DNA of 7,106 bases from Bacteroidales bacterium (lineage in GTDB: Bacteria > Bacteroidota > Bacteroidia > Bacteroidales > WCHB1-69): positions 1-7,106 of the forward strand of contig JAFPXF010000100.1 in assembly GCA_017394765.1 (NCBI GenBank), given 5' to 3'. The notes under the pieces were generated by a model. The model saw only the letters and a program-made list of their open reading frames with translations. It did not search any database and was not told where the DNA came from. Of the stretch, positions 1-6,546 are shown piece by piece. Every line of letters begins with the position of its first letter. The first letter of the stretch is position 1. The position numbers and the translations under genes are program-made.

Positions 1-859
<859 letters not shown>

Positions 860-887
860 TTAATCTTGTTGTTTTTATAAAAGAATG

Positions 888-918
888 CAAATGTACATAA
901 ATTATGAATACACACAGA
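888..918 (-). promoter_or_regulatory. Bacteroidetes-type promoter of eno
   Basis: Read on the minus strand, TACATTTG (888-895) fits the Bacteroidetes -7 consensus TAnnTTTG. A TCTG (915-918), close to the -33 TTTG element, lies 19 bases upstream. A transcript would start about 7 bases downstream, near 881, giving a leader of roughly 34 bases. That leader is A-rich with no clear Shine-Dalgarno site, as is usual in this phylum. The match is by eye; there is no transcript data. Confidence 0.6.
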
Positions 919-939
919 CGAATGGAATGACTGCAGCAA

Positions 940-959
940 AGACGTTTCAGGAAACGTCT
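940..959 (-). terminator. Perfect 9-bp hairpin over the stop codon of the O-antigen ligase-like gene (possible terminator)
   Basis: AGACGTTTC (940-948) and GAAACGTCT (951-959) are perfect inverted repeats with only two bases between them. The RNA would fold as an 8-bp stem with a 4-base loop. On the minus strand the hairpin includes the last codons and the TGA stop (947-949). It is followed by only a short T run (TTGC), so it is a weak intrinsic terminator at best. Its place at the end of the four-gene operon and before the eno promoter suggests termination or 3'-end protection. Confidence 0.4.
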
Positions 960-2482
960 CTGCCGTTACTGAACAGCAGCAGCGGCGCCAAAATGGTGTA
1001 CATCATGCGTCCGGTCTGTGCGTTGAGGGTGTCTTCCACCAGCATGGAGAGGAATATCAGTAGGATGAGGGCGAAATAGACAAAGGAGATGCGGTTTCTC
1101 ATGCCGACGAAGGGATAAACGAGCAGGAAGCAGAAATACACAACAGGGATGATGCCGGAAGCCATCCAGAAGGTGAGGAATTGGTTGTGGCTTCCGCGGT
1201 TTTTCTTCTTGTCGGCGATAGGGGAGTGTTGGAGCTCTAACTGGCGGTCCAGGGCGGCGCGCTGTTGCCCAATGCCGACACCAAACAGCCAATGCTCACG
1301 GATGACACGCCACGATGCCTGCCATAGCTCAATGCGCTCCAGCATCGAGGATTCGTTGATGATACCGTATTTTTTGTAAAGCGAAAGACCAAAGTAAGTT
1401 TCGTACAAGGCACGACGGAGACTATGTTGGCGAGTGTAGTAGATGTTGGCGGTTTTATTCTCGATATTGCGGATGTCTTCAGGGCTAAGGCTCATCACCG
1501 CTGCGGAGTCTTTGCGCAGACCCAGCGAGTTGAGGTAGCGGATTAGCGTGGCGGCCGTCAGCTCGTTGTACGCCGTGTCGGACCGCATGGTCCATGCAGT
1601 CTCCAACTCTTTTTCACACACGTAGTTTCCAATCTGATGCCCGTTTTCTATCATCGGATCCTCTTGGAACGTATAGAGGTTGCCAGATGCGGTCAGTGCC
1701 GTCCGGTCGGTAACATAATCTTTCACGTGGAAGTAGTCATAGGTTACATATAAGGTGTAGACAGCACCGATGGTGAGAAATAGGATGATCAAGCTGCCCA
1801 TCACCCATTTGATTGTGCTGTTCTTTTGGTTTACAATTAAATAGACAGCATAGCATAAGGCGATCGCCATTAAGATGACAATTCCGGAGAGGGTTTGGGA
1901 GTACAGCAGATAACACAACAACAACAGACTGATAATGAAGTAGACATATCGCAAAATAGTGGTTTCGTTTGATTGGTGTACCAAATAATGAATGCAGAAA
2001 ACGATGGACATCACCACGCATAAGCTGAAGCGGATATGGTCGATAAAGCGTGACATTTGCCGGAAATTGTCAAGCTCATGAGTCTGCGCGTAGCCGAAGT
2101 TCCAACAGCAGCCGATTAAAGTGGCAAAAATGAACGCAGTGAAAATATACTGTAACTCTCTGCTTTTGAATGGTTTAGAGGTTGTGATGATGAGAGGGGA
2201 GAATAGGAAGGTCAGTTTGGAAAGCATCTCGCTGCCGGCGGCGCTCCAGTCGGTGACATGGACGAGTCCGATAGCGTAGACGAGGTAAAAGGCTGAAAAC
2301 CAAAGCCCTTGTCGGTTCTTGCGGAGCCGGATTTGTTTCTCACGCCAGTTCCATTCTCCTATCCAGTTGAGCAGCAGCAGGAAACATGCCAGTCCCATGA
2401 CGAAGTGCGACAACGGCATGGCCACTACCACGGCGATAGTGCCGAGCAGGTAGAAAGTCTGGTGAAAACGTTTCCGGCTCAT
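947..2482 (-). CDS. O-antigen ligase/polymerase family (Wzy_C-like) polytopic membrane protein
   Basis: Proteins of this family sit in the inner membrane and transfer or polymerise lipid-linked glycan on its periplasmic face. The 511-residue product has about nine hydrophobic segments between residues 8 and 247, a long hydrophilic loop (about 248-437), and three more segments at about 440-458, 464-482 and 490-505. The end of the loop carries the family signature: LERIELWQASW (381-391), HWLFGVGIGQ (397-406) and SHNQFL (431-436). H432 corresponds to the conserved loop histidine of such ligases. The roughly 190-residue loop looks long, and its first part (250-380) shows no motif I recognise. The start codon is two bases after the stop of the S41 protease gene, so the two are co-transcribed and probably translationally coupled. 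The glycan substrate and the choice between ligase and polymerase cannot be read from sequence, so no gene symbol is given. Confidence 0.85.
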   Translation of the reverse strand: MSRKRFHQTFYLLGTIAVVVAMPLSHFVMGLACFLLLLNWIGEWNWREKQIRLRKNRQGLWFSAFYLVYAIGLVHVTDWSAAGSEMLSKLTFLFSPLIITTSKPFKSRELQYIFTAFIFATLIGCCWNFGYAQTHELDNFRQMSRFIDHIRFSLCVVMSIVFCIHYLVHQSNETTILRYVYFIISLLLLCYLLYSQTLSGIVILMAIALCYAVYLIVNQKNSTIKWVMGSLIILFLTIGAVYTLYVTYDYFHVKDYVTDRTALTASGNLYTFQEDPMIENGHQIGNYVCEKELETAWTMRSDTAYNELTAATLIRYLNSLGLRKDSAAVMSLSPEDIRNIENKTANIYYTRQHSLRRALYETYFGLSLYKKYGIINESSMLERIELWQASWRVIREHWLFGVGIGQQRAALDRQLELQHSPIADKKKNRGSHNQFLTFWMASGIIPVVYFCFLLVYPFVGMRNRISFVYFALILLIFLSMLVEDTLNAQTGRMMYTILAPLLLFSNGRDVS

Positions 2483-2484
2483 GC

Positions 2485-4128
2485 TTATTTTTTCGGGGAG
2501 AGAATGGTGTTGTAGCGACTCGGGTTGAGCAGCACGGTCTTAGCGGATTCAATGTAGCGGTCGTGATGCAGGCTGTTGATGAGTTTGCCGGTGCTGAAGT
2601 AGTATCGCGACACTATCTCTTGGGTCAAGGCGCGGGCGATTTCTGCCTTGTGGGTGGTCAGATCCTGTGTTTTGAGTTTCTCCAGCTGCGTTTTCAACTG
2701 GTTGTAGACGGACTGGATGTTTGAGAACGAATTGTCGTCTTCGGCGGCGGCTTTCAACTCTTCCAACTTTTCTTCCAACACAGTAGTGTAGGTGTATTTG
2801 TTCGTTTTGAGAAATTGCAGGAATTCATTGTAGATGGCATCGTCCACAAAGAACTTGTCGGCTTCGTCAATCGTTTCGTGCTTGGCGCGGTAGTCGTTGG
2901 CAAAGTCGAAGATGGCTTGTTCTTCGATGAGTGCGGCTAAAATGTCGGGAACCGTTTCTTCTGGGACAGCCACGTCGGGTTCCACACCGCCTTTGTCATA
3001 GACGGTCCTGCCATTTTTGGTTTTATATGCAACAGCCAATGAGTCAGGGATTTTATAACCGCCTTTGGTGGTGTCGCGGTCGAAGTACTCGATGTTCTGC
3101 ACGCAGCGGCCGCTGGGAATATAGTATTTCGACACGGTGATTTTCATGCTGGTGTTGTAGTCCATGGGGTAAACCTTTTGCACCAGACCTTTGCCGAAGG
3201 ATTTCTGCCCCACGATGACGGCGCGGTCGAGATCCTGAAGTGTTCCGGAAACGATTTCGGAAGCGGAAGCGCTGTGTTCGTTCACCAGCACTACGACGGG
3301 GATGTCTGCGTCAATAGCGTTGTTCCTTGTTTTGTAGATGCGGTTCATCTCGTCAATCTTCCCTTTCGTTTCTACCACCGTGACATCCTTTCCCACAAAG
3401 ATGTCGATGATGTTGACCGCTTCACCCAGGAGTCCGCCACCGTTGTCGCGAAGGTCGAGAATCAGGTACTTCATACCCTCATCCTTGAGTTTGTTGAAGG
3501 CATCCAGCACTTCGCTTCCTGCTTTTTCGAGGAACTGGTTGAGCTTGATGTAGCCCACTTTGTCGCCGAGGATGCCGGAGTAGGGGATGTTGGGCTGTTT
3601 CACCTTCTCGCGTTTCACCTTGAAAGACAGATCCTTTTTGTCGGTAGGGCGGAAGACATCCAGACTGTAGGTACTTCCAGGTTGTCCGCTCATGGCCAGA
3701 TAGACTGCGTCGATGCCGCGGCCTTCCAGCGACTGCCCGTTGACACTCAGGATCTGGTCTCCTATGCGCAGGCCTGCCTTCGTGGAAGGACCGTCTTTCA
3801 GCATATCTATGATTACCAGATGCTTGTTGATTTCCTTCAGGGTGATGTCCACATCACCGGACTCACTGGTGTTTCTCATACGGTAGGTCTCAATCTCGCC
3901 TTCGTTGTAATAGACAGTGTAAGGGTCGAGACTCTTGAGCATTGCCTTGATGGCGGTCTGGGTCAGCTCACCGGGTGAAATCTCGTCAGCGTACTTGTCG
4001 TTCAGTTCATTGAGCACACTGATGAAAATATCCACATTTTTGACGATTTCGAAGTCGTTTTGGGCGGAAATGCCGGAAAAAAATCCTGTGATGGCGAAGA
4101 TGATCGCGGTTATAATGTGTTTTTTCAT
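2485..4128 (-). CDS. S41 family C-terminal processing peptidase (CtpA/Prc type) with PDZ domain
   Basis: This is an exported serine protease of the carboxy-terminal processing family, which cleaves or trims envelope proteins in the periplasm. From the chosen ATG (4126-4128) it is 547 residues. A signal peptide (MKKHIITAIIFAITGFF...) ends after ISA at about residue 22. A PDZ domain spans about 93-165, with its core at DGPSTKAGLRIGDQILSVNG (112-131). The S41 core spans about 185-345: RDNGGG (227-232), EHSASASEIVSG with the likely nucleophile S288, and FGKG with the likely general base K313. The 25-residue Ser-Lys spacing equals that of E. coli Prc (S452/K477). The C-terminal region (about 390-547) is charged and helical. 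An in-frame ATG at 4164 would add 12 residues before the signal peptide; the internal start is preferred because it gives a normal signal peptide. The gene lies 69 bases after the beta-barrel-like gene and 2 bases before the O-antigen ligase-like gene. Confidence 0.95.
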   Translation of the reverse strand: MKKHIITAIIFAITGFFSGISAQNDFEIVKNVDIFISVLNELNDKYADEISPGELTQTAIKAMLKSLDPYTVYYNEGEIETYRMRNTSESGDVDITLKEINKHLVIIDMLKDGPSTKAGLRIGDQILSVNGQSLEGRGIDAVYLAMSGQPGSTYSLDVFRPTDKKDLSFKVKREKVKQPNIPYSGILGDKVGYIKLNQFLEKAGSEVLDAFNKLKDEGMKYLILDLRDNGGGLLGEAVNIIDIFVGKDVTVVETKGKIDEMNRIYKTRNNAIDADIPVVVLVNEHSASASEIVSGTLQDLDRAVIVGQKSFGKGLVQKVYPMDYNTSMKITVSKYYIPSGRCVQNIEYFDRDTTKGGYKIPDSLAVAYKTKNGRTVYDKGGVEPDVAVPEETVPDILAALIEEQAIFDFANDYRAKHETIDEADKFFVDDAIYNEFLQFLKTNKYTYTTVLEEKLEELKAAAEDDNSFSNIQSVYNQLKTQLEKLKTQDLTTHKAEIARALTQEIVSRYYFSTGKLINSLHHDRYIESAKTVLLNPSRYNTILSPKK

Positions 4129-4197
4129 AATTCCATTTTCTGTTTTAATTTGCCGAGACGTCATCTGGTGTGTCTCTGCGGAGGTTGTTGTCTGTCG

Positions 4198-4965
4198 TCA
4201 CCTGATTCTGCCGATTTTCTTGCCGAAGTTGAAGGCCAGATAGCCGGTAAGGTAGTATTTTTTTGCAGGGTTGAAGGCCATCTGCTGGATGAAGGGGAAC
4301 ACCATCTGAATTTGCGCCCCCACTTCCAGGGAGAGCAGTTTGTAGTCGTTCTTGGAGAAGTCGAAGTTCAGGCCGGTTTTGGCGTAGAATCCCGGTCGGA
4401 AGATGGTTTCGGCGATGCCGGTGAACAGGCGAGTGCCGCCGAGGATGTTGTTCAGGTTGTGCTTGTCAGGATTGTAGCGCACAATTTCTGAAAAACCGGT
4501 GTTGTAGTTGAGGACTTCCACATAATTTGGGATGCCGATGCCGATGGCGGGACCTGCGGAGAGCGTGAAGCTGACCTGTACTCCGCCCCAATAGGGTTTC
4601 AGATGCAGTACGCGTTGGTAACCGTAGCCTCCTTGCAGGAAGAACAGCGAATAGAGCTGTCCGTATCGGACGGGACGCACGTTTTCATACAGGACGTTGA
4701 TGGAGCGCACTGATTTCGGATGCTTGTTAAACATCATCTGGACTTCCCAGAAATGCTTGTTGAAGAGATCAGGAGTGCGGCCGTGTTGGAACCCGATACC
4801 GGCACCGGCCGTGTGCGCGAAAATTTGGAAATTCCACTCCTTGAGGGTCACGTCATGGTAATACTCCCCGACATTTTGGGCGTATGACAACACAAAAGTA
4901 CCCGCCAACAGCAAGGTCAGCAGGAACTTCCGAAGGTGTTTTCGCACAATGTCCGTTTCCCGCAT
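4198..4965 (-). CDS. Secreted conserved hypothetical protein, probably an outer-membrane beta-barrel
   Basis: The 255-residue product has an N-terminal signal peptide with hydrophobic core LLTLLLAGTFVLS and a likely cleavage site after SYA (residue 29). The mature part is rich in aromatic and glycine residues in alternating, strand-like stretches, for example FQIFAHTAGAGIGFQHG (46-62), YSLFFLQGGYGYQ (105-117), VQVSFTLSAGPAIGIGIPNY (129-148), LLSLEVGAQIQMVF (210-223) and YYLTGYLAFNFGKK (237-250). No long hydrophobic helix follows the signal. This composition suggests an outer-membrane barrel, and it resembles conserved Bacteroidetes proteins of unknown function; I cannot name a family. The ATG at 4963-4965 gives a rather long, charged n-region, and a GTG six codons later (4945-4947) is an alternative start. 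It lies 12 bases after the small lipoprotein gene and upstream of the protease gene, which suggests a shared envelope role. Confidence 0.8.
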   Translation of the reverse strand: MRETDIVRKHLRKFLLTLLLAGTFVLSYAQNVGEYYHDVTLKEWNFQIFAHTAGAGIGFQHGRTPDLFNKHFWEVQMMFNKHPKSVRSINVLYENVRPVRYGQLYSLFFLQGGYGYQRVLHLKPYWGGVQVSFTLSAGPAIGIGIPNYVEVLNYNTGFSEIVRYNPDKHNLNNILGGTRLFTGIAETIFRPGFYAKTGLNFDFSKNDYKLLSLEVGAQIQMVFPFIQQMAFNPAKKYYLTGYLAFNFGKKIGRIR

Positions 4966-4977
4966 GGAAAGCGAGGG

Positions 4978-5118
4978 CTAGTTCAGGTTGTCCGGATTCT
5001 CAACCGGCATGTTGTAGGTGTAGTGGCCGTAAGCGGCGCAACGGTGCTGGGTGTCGCAGGCTGAAAAAATCAGGATGGAGCCTAAAAACAAAATGCCTAA
5101 TGCAATGACTTTCTTCAT
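4978..5118 (-). CDS. Very small (46-residue) lipoprotein
   Basis: The ATG at 5116-5118 opens a 46-codon reading frame ending in TAG (4978-4980). The product begins MKKVIALGILFLGSILIFSA followed by C21, a textbook lipoprotein signal: two lysines, a hydrophobic core and a lipobox ending FSAC. The mature peptide would be only 26 residues, with a second cysteine at 27 and an AYGHYTYNM stretch (29-37), ending in polar residues. The start lies about 19 bases downstream of a predicted transcription start, and the stop is 12 bases before the next gene, so it is the first gene of the operon. The peptide has no recognisable domain. It could be a small envelope-anchored peptide working with the beta-barrel-like protein encoded next to it, which is inference from position only. 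The gene is short enough to be missed by standard length cut-offs. Confidence 0.8.
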   Translation of the reverse strand: MKKVIALGILFLGSILIFSACDTQHRCAAYGHYTYNMPVENPDNLN

Positions 5119-5143
5119 TATTTCTCGTTTTATAATCAAACGG

Positions 5144-5176
5144 CAAAGATACTATTTTATTGAATGTGTCGGAAAA
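5144..5176 (-). promoter_or_regulatory. Bacteroidetes-type promoter of the leftward lipoprotein-barrel-protease-ligase operon
   Basis: On the minus strand TATCTTTG (5144-5151) matches the -7 consensus TAnnTTTG, with TTTT (5173-5176) 21 bases upstream in the -33 position. Transcription would start near 5137, leaving a leader of about 19 bases before the small lipoprotein. The element overlaps the rightward promoter on the other strand. Confidence 0.6.
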
Positions 5177-5188
5177 TTTTTATCTTTG
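5159..5188 (+). promoter_or_regulatory. Bacteroidetes-type promoter of the rightward two-domain lipoprotein gene
   Basis: TATCTTTG (5181-5188) matches TAnnTTTG exactly, with ATTG (5159-5162) 18 bases upstream as a -33-like element. Transcription would begin near 5195, about 17 bases before the ATG at 5212. The leader contains AAAAGGAAT directly before the start, a weak and closely spaced Shine-Dalgarno-like site. Confidence 0.65.
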
Positions 5189-5211
5189 CGCCTTGAATTT
5201 AGAAAAGGAAT

Positions 5212-5937
5212 ATGGAGTATTCAATTAGGAATTTAATCCGTCTGTTGCTGTTCGTGATCTTGCCTTTCCTCGTTGTCTCCTGCAACACCGGCGAGGGTCC
5301 TGGCGGCACCGGCGCCATCGAGGGAACTGTATACATGGTGCTGCATCCAGACGACAACTTCAATATGGAGACAGACACTGTTTTGGCCGCCAAGGAGGAC
5401 GTTTTTTTAGTTTACGGCACGAGTCAATTCTACGGCGATGATGAAGAGACCGACCACACAGGTTTTTATCAATTCAAGTACCTTCGCCCGGGCACCTATA
5501 CTGTGTATGCTTATTCGAGCTTGGCGAGCGGTGAACGTACGGCGGTGTCGCAAACGGTTGAGGTTCAGAGAGGTAAGACCACTGCTGTGCCTGATATTTA
5601 CATCCATGATGGAAAAGCGTACGGCACTTCCATGGTGAAGGGACACGCTTGGGCGTATTATATCGACAAAAACGGTAATGTGATTTCGCAAGGATGGGCC
5701 TATGGACAGCGTATCTATATCCAGCGACAGGGTGAGGACTTCCCCTGCGATGACGTGCGGGTGGGCATGGACGGTGTCTTTGCTTTCCAGAAACTCTCCC
5801 CCGGTGATTATACTGTCTTCACCTTCAGTGAGGATGTAGATGAAATCCCGTCTGTGGTCTCTAAAACGGTCTCTGTTCCGGAATCCGACCATATCTATTG
5901 GCTTACGGACACGATGAGGGTGAATGTCAGGCCGTGA
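5212..5937 (+). CDS. Lipoprotein with two prealbumin-like (carboxypeptidase-regulatory/SdrD-B-like) domains
   Basis: The 241-residue product starts with a lipoprotein signal peptide: a hydrophobic stretch (8-22) and lipobox LVVSC with lipidated C24. A short glycine-rich tether (GEGPGGTG, 27-34) follows. Two similar beta-sandwich repeats come next. The first (about 35-120) contains GFYQFKYLRPGTYTVYAYS (84-102). The second (about 141-223) contains GVFAFQKLSPGDYTVFTFS (188-206). The G-x-(Y/F)-x-F-x-x-L-x-P-G-x-Y-T-V pattern is typical of carboxypeptidase-regulatory-like and SdrD-B-like domains, which usually act as structural or glycan/protein-binding modules on the cell surface. No catalytic residues are visible. 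The gene is transcribed away from the small-lipoprotein operon from an overlapping promoter region. Its TGA stop (5935-5937) supplies the first two bases of the 8-bp repeat array that follows. The specific function is unknown. Confidence 0.85.
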   Translation: MEYSIRNLIRLLLFVILPFLVVSCNTGEGPGGTGAIEGTVYMVLHPDDNFNMETDTVLAAKEDVFLVYGTSQFYGDDEETDHTGFYQFKYLRPGTYTVYAYSSLASGERTAVSQTVEVQRGKTTAVPDIYIHDGKAYGTSMVKGHAWAYYIDKNGNVISQGWAYGQRIYIQRQGEDFPCDDVRVGMDGVFAFQKLSPGDYTVFTFSEDVDEIPSVVSKTVSVPESDHIYWLTDTMRVNVRP

Positions 5938-6047
5938 GGCGGTGAGACGATGAAACGATGAGGCGATGAAACAATGAGGCGATGAGGCGATGAGGCGATG
6001 AAACAATGAGGCGATGAGGCGATGAAACGATGAAACGGTGAGACGAT
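5936..6047 (+). repeat. 8-bp tandem repeat array, 14 units, consensus GARRCRRT
   Basis: Fourteen consecutive 8-base units follow the stop codon of the two-domain lipoprotein gene. In order they are GAGGCGGT, GAGACGAT, GAAACGAT, GAGGCGAT, GAAACAAT, GAGGCGAT three times, GAAACAAT, GAGGCGAT twice, GAAACGAT, GAAACGGT and GAGACGAT. Bases 1, 2, 5 and 8 never change; bases 3, 4, 6 and 7 vary only between G and A. A decayed purine-rich stretch (to about 6072) continues the pattern loosely. On the plus strand every unit junction makes TGA, and because 8 is not a multiple of 3 all three frames are closed within 24 bases. The minus strand has no stops in the array. This is a minisatellite filling most of the 207-base gap between the two flanking genes. 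Confidence 0.95.
5960..6023 (+). repeat. Perfect 32-bp tandem duplication inside the 8-bp array
   Basis: Units 4-7 of the array (5960-5991) and units 8-11 (5992-6023) are identical over 32 bases: GAGGCGAT, GAAACAAT, GAGGCGAT, GAGGCGAT. This higher-order copy indicates a recent block duplication of four units, by slippage or unequal exchange, on top of the older 8-bp expansion. Confidence 0.9.
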
Positions 6048-6115
6048 GATAAGAGGATGAAGGGGAGGATGATACGAAAGTCATAAATGATACGTTTAAC
6101 GTCAATTGTAAAATT

Positions 6116-6123
6116 GAAATTTG
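6116..6123 (+). promoter_or_regulatory. Possible weak promoter -7 element before the YD-repeat protein gene
   Basis: GAAATTTG differs from TAnnTTTG only at its first base and lies 21 bases before the ATG at 6145. No convincing -33 TTTG is seen at the right distance, so this is tentative. Otherwise the gene would depend on read-through from the two-domain lipoprotein gene across the repeat array. The leader (6124-6144) is A-rich with no properly spaced Shine-Dalgarno site. Confidence 0.25.
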
Positions 6124-6144
6124 AAAGGAAAAACAAACGAATAA

Positions 6145-6546
6145 ATGAAAAAGATAATCGTATTGTTGGGTTGTATACTACTATGTGCGTCTGTTTCTTT
6201 CGGACAGAACACCGAAAAAAGGGAACAGCGGAAGAATATGACCATGAAGACATGGAAAACCCCGGTGAAAGGCACCAAGTATCTTGATCGTGTGACTAAA
6301 TACGATGCCAAGGGACGTAAATCAGAGGAAATCGAATATAACTCCTCTGGTATGACAGCCCGTGTCACTTACGAGTATGACGCGAACGACCGTGTGGTGC
6401 GCGAAGTGGTGTACGACATGCATAACAAGGCTTACCGCATTCACAAGATTGAATACAACGCCGATGGCACTAAGAAGCGCCAGTTGAATTACAATGCCAA
6501 GGGCAATCTTTTGTCTGTCAGAGAATACGAATATATTCGACAATGA
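6145..6546 (+). CDS. Small secreted protein with YD/RHS-like repeats
   Basis: The 133-residue product has a signal peptide (MKKIIVLLGCILLCASVSFG) with likely cleavage before Q21. After a basic linker, about residues 46-130 form a tyrosine-rich repeat: KYDAKGRKSEEIEY (52-65), YEYDANDRVVREVVY (76-90), IEYNADGTKKRQLNY (102-116), then REYEY (126-130). Tyrosines recur every 12-13 residues (53, 65, 78, 90, 104, 116, 128/130), giving a 25-26-residue double unit like the beta-hairpin repeats of RHS/YD proteins. It is far shorter than true RHS toxins and has no toxin or core domain, so it is probably a small periplasmic or surface repeat protein of unknown function. C10 and C14 do not sit in a good lipobox. 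The stop overlaps the start of the VTC-domain gene (ATGA, 6543-6546), indicating co-translation. Confidence 0.8.
   Translation: MKKIIVLLGCILLCASVSFGQNTEKREQRKNMTMKTWKTPVKGTKYLDRVTKYDAKGRKSEEIEYNSSGMTARVTYEYDANDRVVREVVYDMHNKAYRIHKIEYNADGTKKRQLNYNAKGNLLSVREYEYIRQ

Noticed and set aside
966..1292. 108-codon minus-strand frame inside the O-antigen ligase-like gene
   Set aside because: It is a shifted frame of the real gene, with an arginine- and proline-rich product lacking the family motifs.
3178..3978. 266-codon open frame on the plus strand
   Set aside because: It lies wholly antisense to the S41 protease core, whose catalytic motifs and PDZ domain make the minus-strand frame certain; no signal or domain is seen in the antisense product.
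4129..4164. Upstream ATG extending the S41 protease by 12 residues
   Set aside because: The extension is polar and would precede the lysine pair of a normal signal peptide; the internal ATG at 4128 gives a standard exported protein.
4152..4188. Imperfect inverted repeat GAGAC...GTCTC between the barrel-like and protease genes
   Set aside because: Only five paired bases with a long interior and no T tract; too weak to call a terminator or operator.
5936..6047. CRISPR array
   Set aside because: Units are 8 bases with no spacers, and no cas gene is nearby.
6069..6094. Two copies of ATGATACG 18 bases apart after the repeat array
   Set aside because: The 8-base direct repeat lies in a purine- and AT-biased spacer and overlaps the decayed edge of the array; chance or array decay explains it.
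5407..6253. Minus-strand open frames with repetitive SFHRLIAS-like peptides
   Set aside because: The minus strand of the GARRCRRT array contains no stop codons, so long frames arise automatically. The parts outside the array are antisense to well-supported genes.
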